Below are positions 1 to 8,660 of a stretch of DNA of 64,000 nucleotides, piece by piece. The position numbers and the translations under genes were made by a program. Origin of the DNA: CAZOHG01 sp964579725 (GTDB taxonomy: Bacteria > Zhuqueibacterota > JdFR-76 > BMS3Abin05); NCBI GenBank assembly GCA_964579725.1, contig CAZOHG010000008.1, positions 18,662 through 82,661 on the forward strand. The letters run 5' to 3'. Below the pieces are notes generated by a model that saw nothing but the letters and a program-made list of their open reading frames with translations, was not told where the DNA came from and made no database searches. The stretch's first letter is position 1; every line of letters starts with the position of its first letter.

Positions 1-529
1 ATCGGTCAATAATGTCGAATACGTTCTCGTCGGCCCGGTAACTGTCCTCCGTGATTTCCGCTGCCACGGTAATGAGCTGGCGCAGCAGGGCCTTTTCCAG
101 AACGATCCGAGCGTAATGTTCCACATTGGCAGCCGTGGGGACACTTTCCGCCAATTCGGTCAGATAATACGCCCCGCCCACTTCGTCCAGCCAATTTTTC
201 GGCGCATTTTCTTCCTTGGTCGAGGTATTAGAAAATTCGCTCGTGTGTTTTTTTAGCTCTTCCGAAATAGTCAGGATGTCCACCGGCTCGTTTCGATCGT
301 ACAAATCCACCGCTACCGAGTAGATTTTTCGGTGTGCATCCAGGTAAAAGGATTCGGAATCCAGGATTTCCAGCACGCGCCCAATGGCCTCACGACTAAG
401 CAACATGGCCCCTAAGACGGATTTTTCAGCATCCACTGCTTGCGGCGGCACGCGGTCGTAATTACCCGGGCGATTGGGGTCCCTCGGTTTCCGGCGATTA
501 AACCTATTTTTTTGCAGACTCTCAAGCAT
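1..529 (-). CDS. dnaB: Replicative DNA helicase DnaB, N-terminal part (cut by window edge)
   Basis: Hexameric helicase that unwinds DNA ahead of the replication fork. Only the first 176 codons are visible, from an ATG at 529, and the frame stays open to the left edge. After a basic tail comes the DnaB N-terminal helical domain: PPQAVDAEKSVLGAMLL, then a segment ending in YLTELAESVPTAANVEHYA, both typical of DnaB. The Walker-motif ATPase domain lies outside the window. A short insertion rich in Ser, Thr and Lys (around residues 90-105) lengthens the N-terminal domain a little. No clear Shine-Dalgarno precedes the ATG, so the start is less certain than the identity. Confidence 0.9.
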   Translation of the reverse strand, partial: MLESLQKNRFNRRKPRDPNRPGNYDRVPPQAVDAEKSVLGAMLLSREAIGRVLEILDSESFYLDAHRKIYSVAVDLYDRNEPVDILTISEELKKHTSEFSNTSTKEENAPKNWLDEVGGAYYLTELAESVPTAANVEHYARIVLEKALLRQLITVAAEITEDSYRADENVFDIIDR

Positions 530-721
530 CGTTTAAACAATTCATTTTGAAGGAACAGCTCTCAAAATTAGGGGATATAAAAACAGCCCCTTTTGTAAGC
601 ATTTATTTTTTCCGTTTTCCAAATTTCTTCACAGTTGTTTTGTTCCGGGTCGTGTTTGCCTTTGTTGTTTTCTCTCTTTTGCCCCAGTGGAACTCTCCTC
701 CTTCGGAACAAACCACTCTCT

Positions 722-1417
722 TTATTCTCCCTTCGCAATTTCCTCATCGTAGAGTTTTCGCAAAAACTGAACATCTTCCCACGCCGGGCGTTTCCAGTGC
801 GGATTTCTGAGCAACGCCGCCGGGTGGTAGGTTACAATCAATTTAATGCCGTGGTAGTTGTGAACCTTTCCTCGCAATTGCGTCAGGGAGGCATTGGTTC
901 GAAGAAGGGTCTGTCCCGCAATGCGTCCCAGGGCTAAAATAAATTTGGGTCGAATAATGTCAATTTGTTTTTTAAGATACGGCTCGCACTTTTCCACTTC
1001 CGAAGGCAGCGGGTCACGATTGTTTGGAGGCCGGCACTTGACAATATTGGCAATGTAGACCTCTTCCCGCTTGAACCGAATGGCCTCCAAAATTTTATTC
1101 AACAGTTGGCCGGCACGCCCCACAAAGGGAACCCCGCTTAAATCTTCATCCCGACCCGGCGCTTCTCCAATAAGCATGAGATCGGCATTTTCGTTCCCGT
1201 CACCAAAAACCAAATGTGTGCGCGTGTCCCCCAAAGGGCACCGGTGGCAATCCTTAATCGCCTCGTACAGCTCCCCCAGTGTTAATTCCTTTTTCTGAAA
1301 GGCCGCAATCAGGGCGTCCGCTTCGTCTTTCGCCATTAAAAATCCGTTACCGTACGTTTCTTTCTGCTGTTCCAGATACGTCACCAAGTCGGGCAGTATT
1401 TTCGCTACCTCTCCCAC
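722..1417 (-). CDS. udg: Type 4 uracil-DNA glycosylase, iron-sulfur (UDGa family)
   Basis: Removes uracil from DNA to start base-excision repair. The 231-residue product has the family's first motif GEAPGRDED (residues 84-92), followed by GVPFVGRAGQLL, and the later motif TYHPAALLRNP (196-206). Four cysteines at 57, 60, 128 and 144 are spaced as for the [4Fe-4S] cluster of family 4 enzymes. The start is GTG at 1417, nine bases after the coaBC stop codon, so it is the last gene of the yicC-to-coaBC operon. AAAGGAG of the SD lies inside the end of coaBC. The N-terminal 45 residues are longer than in short archaeal homologues, as is usual in bacteria. Confidence 0.93.
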   Translation of the reverse strand: MGEVAKILPDLVTYLEQQKETYGNGFLMAKDEADALIAAFQKKELTLGELYEAIKDCHRCPLGDTRTHLVFGDGNENADLMLIGEAPGRDEDLSGVPFVGRAGQLLNKILEAIRFKREEVYIANIVKCRPPNNRDPLPSEVEKCEPYLKKQIDIIRPKFILALGRIAGQTLLRTNASLTQLRGKVHNYHGIKLIVTYHPAALLRNPHWKRPAWEDVQFLRKLYDEEIAKGE

Positions 1418-1425
1418 GAGTGCCC

Positions 1426-2640
1426 CTACTCTCCTTTTGTCAAAAGAATCTTCCGATATTCAACGACAATTTGCTGAGCCACCTCAAATTTTGACATTTT
1501 GGGAAGGGGAACGGGCTCTCTATCCGGAAAAATAAACCGCACAATATTGGTGTCCGAACCAAAGGCCGCCCCTTCCTGGGTGGGATTGTTTACCACAATC
1601 ATATCGAGATTTTTTTCATTTAACTTTCGGCGCCCGTATTCCATTTCACGCGTGGTTTCCACCGCGAAACCAATCAAAATTTGCCGCTCTTTTTTTCGCC
1701 CCATTTCTTTTAGAATGTCGGGTGTTTTTTCCAATTCCAGTTCAAGATTGTCCCCTGATTTTTTAATTTTCTCGGCAAAAACCTTTTTAGGGCGATAATC
1801 CGCCACCGCAGCCGCCATGACCACACCTTGAACCGCTGGGAAAACGTCCATGGCAGCGGCGTACATTTCCTGCGCCGTTTTGACCGAAATCAGACGAACG
1901 CCTGAAAAGGGTCGCAAAGCCGTGGGGCCTGAGATCAATGTTACCGTTGCACCGCTTAAAGCAAAAGCTTCCGCCAGAGCGTAGCCCATTTTCCCGGAAG
2001 AGGCGTTCGTCAGAAAGCGAACCGGATCAACCGGTTCCCGAGTGGGTCCCGCTGTTACTAAAATCGACTGTCCTTCTAAGTCTTGGGTTCCGATTAGTTC
2101 TCGCTTGAAAACGTCCACTATGCGTTCTTTTTCGGCCAGGCGTCCCACGCCTTCCGTGTGACAGGCCAGCTCACCGCTGTCGGGCGGAACGAAACGATAA
2201 CCCAATTTCTTCAAACGCGCCACGTTTTCCTGAAAAATGGGGTTTGTGTACATATCGGTGTTCATTGCCGGACAAAAAACGGTTTTGGGCGCCCCTGAAA
2301 CCGTTACCATTGTAGACAACAAATCGTCTGCAATGCCGTGGGCTACTTTGGCGATAAAATTGGCCGTCGCCGGACAAATGAATACCCGGTCCACTTCGCG
2401 CGGGATGTCAATGTGACGCGTTCCCACCGGTTTGCCGCTCGGAAACATTTCCGTCAAAACCTCTCGGTCTGACAAGGTTTCAAAGGTAAGCGGAGACACG
2501 AATTTCTGGGCGGAACGCGTCATGGCTACCTGTACGTCGGCGCCTTGCTTTTTGAGTTCACGAATGAGTTCACACGCCTTGTACGCAGCAATTCCGCCTG
2601 TTACCCCAAAGAGAACCTTTTTTCCCTCAAATATGTGCAT
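1426..2640 (-). CDS. coaBC: Bifunctional phosphopantothenoylcysteine decarboxylase / phosphopantothenate-cysteine ligase
   Basis: Two successive steps of coenzyme A synthesis: ligation of cysteine to 4'-phosphopantothenate (CoaB) and decarboxylation to 4'-phosphopantetheine (CoaC). The N-terminal flavoprotein half starts with GVTGGIAAYKACE and contains the substrate-clamp motif CPAMNTDMY and the catalytic cysteine in ELACHTEGVGRLAE. The C-terminal half has TAGPTREPVDPVRFLTN and ASSGKMGYALAEA, typical of CoaB. I chose the ATG at 2640 (404 residues) because the family begins right before GKKVLFGVTGG. An in-frame TTG at 2679, just after the rpoZ stop, would add 13 residues. It lies between rpoZ and udg on the same strand. 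Confidence 0.95.
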   Translation of the reverse strand: MHIFEGKKVLFGVTGGIAAYKACELIRELKKQGADVQVAMTRSAQKFVSPLTFETLSDREVLTEMFPSGKPVGTRHIDIPREVDRVFICPATANFIAKVAHGIADDLLSTMVTVSGAPKTVFCPAMNTDMYTNPIFQENVARLKKLGYRFVPPDSGELACHTEGVGRLAEKERIVDVFKRELIGTQDLEGQSILVTAGPTREPVDPVRFLTNASSGKMGYALAEAFALSGATVTLISGPTALRPFSGVRLISVKTAQEMYAAAMDVFPAVQGVVMAAAVADYRPKKVFAEKIKKSGDNLELELEKTPDILKEMGRKKERQILIGFAVETTREMEYGRRKLNEKNLDMIVVNNPTQEGAAFGSDTNIVRFIFPDREPVPLPKMSKFEVAQQIVVEYRKILLTKGE

Positions 2641-2684
2641 AAAAACGGGCTTTCTCGGCTTCCAATCGGTCTTGAGCAAAAGCG

Positions 2685-2972
2685 CTACGTATTCTCGCCT
2701 TCGGGATATTTAATTTCCAATTTTCCTTGAAGATATTCCTCAATGGCCTGTCGCGTTGGTTTCACCTTTCGCTCGTAGACCTGGTTTTCCATCGGATGAA
2801 AATTTAGCGCATCTTCAAAATCGTCGTAATCCTCGTTGGTGTCGATTTCCATGTGCAGTTTGGCGCGACGCTCTTCGTTGATCTGCCGCGCTCGCTTTGC
2901 CAGGGCGACTACCAATTCGTAAATATTGCTATTGCGTTTTTTAATCTCATCCAATGGCAGCGTTTCAACCAT
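2685..2972 (-). CDS. rpoZ: DNA-directed RNA polymerase omega subunit
   Basis: Small subunit that helps assemble RNA polymerase around beta-prime. The 95-residue product keeps the omega core: a conserved region around NSNIYELVVALAKRARQI, with the family pattern of small residue, Y/F, and VxxxAKRARQ. The C-terminal part, with the acidic stretch NEDYDDFEDALNF, is variable in the family. AAAGGAGGT at 2982-2990 sits nine bases before the ATG at 2972 and fixes the start. An in-frame TTG at 2981 would overlap the SD itself. The gene lies between gmk and coaBC, an arrangement shared with many bacteria. Confidence 0.93.
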   Translation of the reverse strand: MVETLPLDEIKKRNSNIYELVVALAKRARQINEERRAKLHMEIDTNEDYDDFEDALNFHPMENQVYERKVKPTRQAIEEYLQGKLEIKYPEGENT

Positions 2973-3004
2973 GTAAAACAACCTCCTTTTGACAAACTTC
3001 TTTC

Positions 3005-3601
3005 CTAATTACTGTGTTTTTTTTGAACGGACATTCGTTCCAAATTCAAGTCAATGAGTTGAATAACCTTTTTGACGGTCTCTTCGAAATCATTGTTAAT
3101 GAGAATGACATCGTACTCTTTGGCTCGCGCCATTTCCTTTGGAATCCGTTCCAACCGCTTTTTAATTTGCGCCTCGGTTTCCGTTGAACGTCCTTTGAGA
3201 CGGGCAATCAGAACATCCAAAGACGGGGGCATTAGAAATATCAACAACGAGTGTTCAGGGTACAATTTTTTGATTTGCAAGCCCCCGTCCACGTCAATGT
3301 CCAACAGCACCACCTTTCCGGCGGACAATTGAGTCTCAAGCGCCGATTTAGGTGTGCCGTAAAGATGGCCGTGCACTTCAGCCCATTCCACAAAATCGTC
3401 GGCTTGAATGCGTTCTTTGAATGCGTCGCGCGTCAAAAAGTAATAATCCTGTCCGTCCACCTCGTGGCCCCGCCTGGGCCGGGTAGTCGCGGATACGGAA
3501 TAGCCGAAATCCGGACGCCGCCTGAGTACCTCACGAATGACCGAGGTTTTCCCACCACCTGAGGGCGAAGAAAGCACGCACAGCAGTCCTTTGCCACCCA
3601 A
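3005..3601 (-). CDS. gmk: Guanylate kinase
   Basis: Phosphorylates GMP to GDP with ATP in the purine nucleotide pathway. The 198-residue length is normal. The P-loop SSPSGGGKTSV is at the N terminus, followed by the GMP-binding region with SVSATTRPRRGHEVDGQDYY and the lid segment FVEWAEVHGHLYGTP. The start is a TTG at 3601, nine bases after the stop codon of remA, and no better ATG lies upstream in frame. The neighbours remA (upstream) and rpoZ (downstream) form the widely conserved yicC-remA-gmk-rpoZ-coaBC order. Confidence 0.95.
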   Translation of the reverse strand: MGGKGLLCVLSSPSGGGKTSVIREVLRRRPDFGYSVSATTRPRRGHEVDGQDYYFLTRDAFKERIQADDFVEWAEVHGHLYGTPKSALETQLSAGKVVLLDIDVDGGLQIKKLYPEHSLLIFLMPPSLDVLIARLKGRSTETEAQIKKRLERIPKEMARAKEYDVILINNDFEETVKKVIQLIDLNLERMSVQKKHSN

Positions 3602-3610
3602 TCTATTCGC

Positions 3611-3862
3611 TCAATCCTTGTTGGATTCTCGAATGCGCTGTGCCAGCGTGTCTGCCGAATTGGTGGACAAAATAACATGATCACTGTCCGTCACGATGAC
3701 CGATTTTGTCCGCTTGCCCAGGGTCGCGTCAATTAGTTTTCCCTTTTCACGGGCTTGATTAATCATTAATTTTACCGGCCGCGAATGGGGTGAAACAATC
3801 GCAATAATTCGATTTTTTGCCACAATATTTTTGTAGCCGATGCTGATCATTTGGTAATCCAA
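3611..3862 (-). CDS. remA: RemA family regulator (DUF370)
   Basis: Small DNA-binding protein. RemA in Bacillus activates biofilm-matrix and osmoprotection genes and forms a ring; its role outside Firmicutes is mostly unknown. The 83-residue product matches the family from end to end: ISIGYKNIVAKNRIIAIVSP, KLIDATLGKRTKSVIVTDS and DHVILSTNSADTLAQRI. I chose TTG at 3862 because AAGGAGA lies six to seven bases upstream. The ATG at 3850 would sit about 18 bases from that SD, and the longer reading frame to 3901 has no family support. It is placed between yicC and gmk, as in many genomes. Confidence 0.88.
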   Translation of the reverse strand: MDYQMISIGYKNIVAKNRIIAIVSPHSRPVKLMINQAREKGKLIDATLGKRTKSVIVTDSDHVILSTNSADTLAQRIRESNKD

Positions 3863-3994
3863 GGTAGTCTCCTTCCATTTTTGGTCAATCGCACACAACA
3901 CTCACACACCACTTCGGAATCGCTTCCGAAACCTTTTTCCACCCAACCAACGACGGCCCGGCCTCACAGGTAATTGTAAAAACGTCGTTTTTTA

Positions 3995-4873
3995 TTACTC
4001 TATGTTTTGGATTTGTTCCCGAATTTTTTCAATCTCTTCTTTCATAAAAACCGCCCGATGCGAAATTTCCGAACAGTTTGCTTTGGATCCAATCGTGTTT
4101 ACCTCGCGGTTCATTTCCTGAAGCAGGAAGTTTAACTTCCGTCCCACCAATTCGTCGGAATCCACTAGATCCAAAAAAAGGCCAGTGTGACTTTTAAACC
4201 GCACACATTCCTCCGTAACGTCCAGACGGTCAGCCAGCAGGGCAATTTCCGTCTCCAGGCGGTTGCTGTCCACCTGCGGCGTTTCCAGAATCTCGGCCAG
4301 GCGCTTTTTCAGGGCGTCGTATTCTTGAGGAACATGTTCTTTGGAAATGATTTCAATCTCCTCGACGAAATTATTGAGCCGGGCCACGCGCTTCCGCACA
4401 TCTTCGGCCAAATTCATGCCCTCATTCCGCCGCATGAGCGTCAGACTTTCGAACGCCTGAATCAGAGCTTTTTGCGTGCATTCCCAGGATTCCGGAATCT
4501 CCTCGTCCGGGTCCCCGGACATAAAGATATCCGAAAATTGCAGCAAATGCTCCAGGCGAATCGGTTCGTCCATCCCTGTGCACTCCCGCAATTCATCCAA
4601 TAATTTTCGGTATGCCAGCGCCGTGTCTCGATCCAATTGAATGCCCAGATTTTCCGGATTTACGGATTTTAGGGCTATATAAATGCTGAGTCGTCCTCTT
4701 GTAATATAGCGACGCGCCACTTCTTTGATTTGTTGCTCGTAGGTGGACAACGAACGCGGCATTCGCAGGGTAACATCCAGAAAACGATTGTTTACCGAAC
4801 GCACTTCCACGACCACTTCCAAATCCTGACTTTTACACTCTCCCCTCCCAAATCCGGTCATACTAACTAACAT
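3995..4873 (-). CDS. yicC: YicC family endoribonuclease/stress protein
   Basis: Homologue of E. coli YicC, reported as a ring-forming endoribonuclease that acts on small RNAs. The N terminus LVSMTGFGRGE and the segment VEVRSVNNRFLDVTLRMPRS are diagnostic. The C-terminal DUF1808 part is also present: GRKLNFLLQEMNREVNTIGSKA. I chose the ATG at 4873 (292 residues), nine bases after AAAGGA; the ATG at 4882 lies almost on top of that SD. It follows the PorV-like gene with a short gap and probably shares its promoter. Downstream come remA and gmk. Confidence 0.92.
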   Translation of the reverse strand: MLVSMTGFGRGECKSQDLEVVVEVRSVNNRFLDVTLRMPRSLSTYEQQIKEVARRYITRGRLSIYIALKSVNPENLGIQLDRDTALAYRKLLDELRECTGMDEPIRLEHLLQFSDIFMSGDPDEEIPESWECTQKALIQAFESLTLMRRNEGMNLAEDVRKRVARLNNFVEEIEIISKEHVPQEYDALKKRLAEILETPQVDSNRLETEIALLADRLDVTEECVRFKSHTGLFLDLVDSDELVGRKLNFLLQEMNREVNTIGSKANCSEISHRAVFMKEEIEKIREQIQNIE

Positions 4874-4888
4874 TCGGACCATTTCCTT

Positions 4889-5917
4889 TCAACGGCGTTT
4901 AAAACGGGCATCCTCAAAAGTTAATGCCAGTGAAATTTGGTGCGTATTCCCCAAATCTTTGTGCGACAAAAAGGCATAATCTATGTTTAGCCGAGGCAGA
5001 TGAAACCCGGCACCCGCGGAAAAATGCCCGGCACTGCTACCCACCCGAAAATACAGCAAATGCTTGAAAGCAAGCTCAGCTCCGGGGTGAAAATCAAAGC
5101 TAACCCCACCCACATGGACTTGAGCCCCGTACCGAATCCCTTCAAACTGCGTCACAACATCCAGGGTCGGTAACAACCGAAATTTGTAAAAATGAACGGG
5201 GTACACGCCTCCCCAGCGCAGGGTCGGGACAATAAGCTCCGTACGCCCGGTGTCCCAGGCCAAAAAAGTAGTCGTTGCGTCCTGCAAATTGGCACCGACC
5301 CACAGATTTCGCCACGGGTTTCCCTGAATTCCGAAGTCAAATCCAAGTCCCCAGGCAGAATGGGAGGCCACGCCTTTGTAAGCAATTTTCACATTTCCGC
5401 CGTAAAACCAGCCCGGCCTCCAGGCCCGGGCGTACGAGAGGTACGCTACGTAGTCAATGTACTGCGTCAGTGATTTTTGAAACGGCATGTTGCGCACTTT
5501 ATTGCCGTTGGCATCTTCAAACACAGCCCCCACCGGAAGAGACGGGTTGGGGACAGCCGTAATGGGAATGTCGTCTACGCCGGAACGCACCAAACTAAAT
5601 GCCAGCGTGGCTTTTTCACCAAAAGGCTTGGCAATCCCCAAAAAATCATATTTCACAATACCACTAAAACGCTCCACATGCATGAGATTAAGCTGCGGAT
5701 AATTCATGCGCGCCAAGCCGGCAGGATTCCAATAGGCCGCTGTGCCATCGGCCGTCAGGGCGGTGTACGCCCCTCCCATTCCCAATGCACGCGCTCCAAC
5801 GCCGTTGGACATAAAATCTCCGGCATATTTGGCCACAGAAATCCCCCCTGCCTGCGCCTGCGGCAGGACAATCACGCTAAAAACAAGCCCCAACAAGAAG
5901 GTCAGGCGATTTTTCAT
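4889..5917 (-). CDS. PorV/PorQ family outer-membrane beta-barrel protein
   Basis: Predicted outer-membrane protein of about 342 residues. It has a signal peptide (MKNRLTFLLGLVFSVIVLP, cleavage near AQA-GG). The following block, with GVGARALGMGGAYTALTAD and GTAAYWNPAGLARM, is typical of PorV/PorQ and related FadL-like barrels. The rest is rich in alternating hydrophobic strands. The ATG at 5917 follows AAGGA by eight bases. In type IX secretion PorV shuttles cargo, but no other Por/Spr gene is visible here and the C-terminal domain of T9SS cargo was not seen, so the role is open. It is the first gene of the run down to udg. Confidence 0.78.
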   Translation of the reverse strand: MKNRLTFLLGLVFSVIVLPQAQAGGISVAKYAGDFMSNGVGARALGMGGAYTALTADGTAAYWNPAGLARMNYPQLNLMHVERFSGIVKYDFLGIAKPFGEKATLAFSLVRSGVDDIPITAVPNPSLPVGAVFEDANGNKVRNMPFQKSLTQYIDYVAYLSYARAWRPGWFYGGNVKIAYKGVASHSAWGLGFDFGIQGNPWRNLWVGANLQDATTTFLAWDTGRTELIVPTLRWGGVYPVHFYKFRLLPTLDVVTQFEGIRYGAQVHVGGVSFDFHPGAELAFKHLLYFRVGSSAGHFSAGAGFHLPRLNIDYAFLSHKDLGNTHQISLALTFEDARFKRR

Positions 5918-5954
5918 AAAGCCGTTCCTTTTCAATATTTTTAATATTTATATA

Positions 5955-5983
5955 AATTTATGATAAATTGTGGCATTTGTCAA
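5955..5983 (-). promoter_or_regulatory. Sigma-70-type promoter for the PorV-like/yicC/remA/gmk/rpoZ/coaBC/udg run
   Basis: On the minus strand a perfect -35 TTGACA (5978-5983) is followed after exactly 17 bases by TAAATT (5955-5960). It sits directly after mutS and points into the PorV-like gene, with a leader of about 30 bases before the ATG at 5917. No other strong promoter was noticed between here and udg, though internal promoters are possible. Confidence 0.7.
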
Positions 5984-5991
5984 TAGAAAAC

Positions 5992-8619
5992 TCATTTTTT
6001 ATTTTGATTTTGACTGCCAATAGATTGTTTGAGTTCGTTCAATTTGAGCAACGCCTCTAACGGGGTCAGATTGTTCACGTCGATTTCCCCTAACTTTTTC
6101 CGGAGCTCACCGTCCACCGGCTCAAAAAGGCTTAATTGAACCGCACGGGGTTGGGGACCTTTTCGATGGCGGGCCAATTTGGGCGTTTTGTTAGGAGCCA
6201 AAACATTGGCTTCCAAATTGGCCAAAACCTCTTTGGCGCGTGCAATCACTTCGCCCGGCAATCCGGCCAGGCGCGCCACCTGAATGCCGTAGCTCTGGTC
6301 ACTCCCGCCCGGCACAATTTTGCGCAGGAAGATAATTTTGTCCCCCCATTCCTTGACGGAGACATTGTAATTTTTAACCCGCGGCAAAATAAGTTCCAAT
6401 TCCGTGAGTTCGTGGTAATGGGTGGCGAAAAGCGTTTTGGCCGCTACGCTTGGCGTGTTGTGCAAATATTCCACCACACTCCAGGCAATGGAAAGCCCAT
6501 CAAAAGTACTGGTTCCCCGGCCTATTTCATCCAAAAGAAGCAAGCTTTTCTCAGTGGCATTGTTCAAAATATTGGCCATTTCGTTCATTTCCACTAAAAA
6601 CGTACTTTCTCCCCCGGCCAAATTGTCGGAAGCCCCCACACGGGTAAAAATCCGGTCCACCACCCCGATTTCAGCAGCGTCCGCCGGCACGAAACTTCCC
6701 ATTTGAGCCAATAGAACAATCAAGCCCACCTGCCGAATGTAGGTGGATTTTCCGGCCATGTTCGGCCCCGTAATAACCAAAATCTGGTGACTCTCGTTGT
6801 TCAATTCCGTGTCGTTTGGAATAAAGGTGTCCCCTACGGGCAAAAGCGTTTCCACCACCGGATGCCGCCCGTTCTTAATGGTGATTTTGTCCGTGGTGTT
6901 CACCCTGGGCTTTACATATTTTTGTGTTTCAGCCACGACGGACAGCGACAGCAACGTGTCCAATTGGGCAATAAGTTGGGCGTTTTTTTGAATGCTCGGA
7001 GCGTGCCGCGCCACCTGAGTTCGAAGGGCGTCAAAAAGCTCGTATTCCAGCGACGCCATTTTTTCCTGCGCCCCCAAAATTTTTTCTTCGTACTCCTTTA
7101 GCTCCGGCGTAATGAAGCGCTCGGCATTCACCAGCGTTTGTTTACGGATGTACGTCTCGGGGACTTTGCTCAGGTGGGGCTTGGTCACTTCGATGTAGTA
7201 CCCGAAAACCTTGTTGTAACCGATTTTAAGCGAAGGGATCCCGGTCCGTTCGCGTTCTACACTTTGGAGATTGGCAATCCATTTTTTACCGGAGGTTGCG
7301 ATTTCCCGGAGCTCGTCCAATTCGGCGCTGTACCCTTTTCGAATAATGCCCCCGTCCGTAATGCTTAAAGGCGGATTTTCTTCCAATGCTCGGGCGATTT
7401 CTTCACTCAGTGCCGTAAGAGGCTCCAGAGCCTCGCGGATTTCCCGAAGTAAACGGGCTTCCAAGGGCTCCACAATGGTTTTGAGATCGGGAATTATTTC
7501 CAGAGAGCGCCGAATGGCGACCAAATCGCGCCCATTGGCCCGGTGTGTGCCGGCGCGGGAGACCAGCCGTTCCAGATCAGCCATTCCCTTCAATCGCTCC
7601 AGAAGAGCCTTTTGGATTTTGGTGTGCTGCACAAAATCCTCCACAGCGTCTAAACGCGCCTGAATTTTCGACACGTCCCGCAACGGATTTTGTACCCACT
7701 GGCGCAACAGGCGTCCACCCATTGGCGTCACCGTGCGGTCCAGAACGGAAAAAAGACTGCCTTCACGCCCGCCATTGGAAAGTGTCTCCAAAATCTCCAG
7801 ATTGCGAAGCGTGGCCGGGTCTAAAATCATGAACTCACCGGGATCGTAACGCCGAATGCGATTAATATGCGCCAGTTCGTTTTTCTGATTTTCCTTAAGG
7901 TAAGAAAGAGCCGCGCCTGCCGCACCAAGGCCAACCGTCAACGCCTCAATTCCGAATCCTTTTAAAGAGGCTGTTTTAAAATGCTCGGTCAGGGTTTCGT
8001 AAGCGTATTGCCGGGAAAAAAGCCAATCGGCCAGAGATGTGACCGTAAAATTGGGAATATTTCGAACATGCGACTGAAAAAAGGAAAGCTGGTCTTCCGA
8101 AACCAGCACTTCCGCCGGACGAGCATTGAGAACCATTTCCTCGACCGATTCAACAGGAAATTCGGAGACCACAAATTCTCCGGTGGAAAGATCAACCTTG
8201 GAAAACCCGCAGACCTTTTTCCTAAAATACAGAGCAACGAGGTAATTGTTTCGTTTGCTTTCCAACAGGTTGTCGGCCAGAATACTCCCCGGCGTCACGA
8301 TTTCAGTCACAGCACGTTTGACGAGTTTTTTGGCCTTTTTCGGGTCTTCCACCTGATCGCAAATGGCCACTTTGTATCCGGCTTTGACCATTTTTGCCAG
8401 GTAACCCTCCAGGGCGTGGTGCGGAAATCCGGCCAGGGGCACGTTTCCGGCTGCACCGTGCCCGCGCGAAGTCAGCGTAAGCCCCAGTACACGCGAAGCA
8501 ATCTTGGCGTCATCGTAAAAAAGCTCGTAAAAATCCCCCATACGAAAAAAGAGAATTTTACCTTTTTGTTGATTTTTGACGGCCCAATATTGCTCCATCA
8601 AAGGGGTATTTTCAGCCAT
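5992..8619 (-). CDS. mutS: DNA mismatch repair ATPase MutS
   Basis: Recognises mismatches and small loops and recruits MutL. The 875-residue product is of normal MutS1 length. The N-terminal mismatch-reading motif is FFRMGDFYELFYDDAK, with the Phe-x-Glu wedge. The C-terminal ATPase has Walker A GPNMAGKST, Walker B LLLLDEIGRGTSTFDGLS and the later ATHYHELTEL. I chose ATG at 8619 (MAENTPLMEQYW), where family homology begins; the SD is weak (GAAAG) and an in-frame GTG lies six codons upstream. mutL is not in the window. The gene follows the methyltransferase/MTHFR fusion on the same strand with a 41-base gap. Confidence 0.96.
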   Translation of the reverse strand: MAENTPLMEQYWAVKNQQKGKILFFRMGDFYELFYDDAKIASRVLGLTLTSRGHGAAGNVPLAGFPHHALEGYLAKMVKAGYKVAICDQVEDPKKAKKLVKRAVTEIVTPGSILADNLLESKRNNYLVALYFRKKVCGFSKVDLSTGEFVVSEFPVESVEEMVLNARPAEVLVSEDQLSFFQSHVRNIPNFTVTSLADWLFSRQYAYETLTEHFKTASLKGFGIEALTVGLGAAGAALSYLKENQKNELAHINRIRRYDPGEFMILDPATLRNLEILETLSNGGREGSLFSVLDRTVTPMGGRLLRQWVQNPLRDVSKIQARLDAVEDFVQHTKIQKALLERLKGMADLERLVSRAGTHRANGRDLVAIRRSLEIIPDLKTIVEPLEARLLREIREALEPLTALSEEIARALEENPPLSITDGGIIRKGYSAELDELREIATSGKKWIANLQSVERERTGIPSLKIGYNKVFGYYIEVTKPHLSKVPETYIRKQTLVNAERFITPELKEYEEKILGAQEKMASLEYELFDALRTQVARHAPSIQKNAQLIAQLDTLLSLSVVAETQKYVKPRVNTTDKITIKNGRHPVVETLLPVGDTFIPNDTELNNESHQILVITGPNMAGKSTYIRQVGLIVLLAQMGSFVPADAAEIGVVDRIFTRVGASDNLAGGESTFLVEMNEMANILNNATEKSLLLLDEIGRGTSTFDGLSIAWSVVEYLHNTPSVAAKTLFATHYHELTELELILPRVKNYNVSVKEWGDKIIFLRKIVPGGSDQSYGIQVARLAGLPGEVIARAKEVLANLEANVLAPNKTPKLARHRKGPQPRAVQLSLFEPVDGELRKKLGEIDVNNLTPLEALLKLNELKQSIGSQNQNKK

Positions 8620-8660
8620 TTTATTTTTTTCTTTCACCCTCAAAACCAAACGGGTCTTTT

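Noticed and set aside
560..600. AAAAGGGG...CCCC(TAA)TTTT hairpin on the minus strand between udg and dnaB
   Set aside because: Only four G-C pairs, a large loop and a broken U-tract, more than 100 bases past udg; too weak to call a terminator.
4889..5917. Type IX secretion system inferred from the PorV-like protein
   Set aside because: No other Por/Spr gene or cargo C-terminal domain is visible, and PorV-like barrels occur without T9SS.
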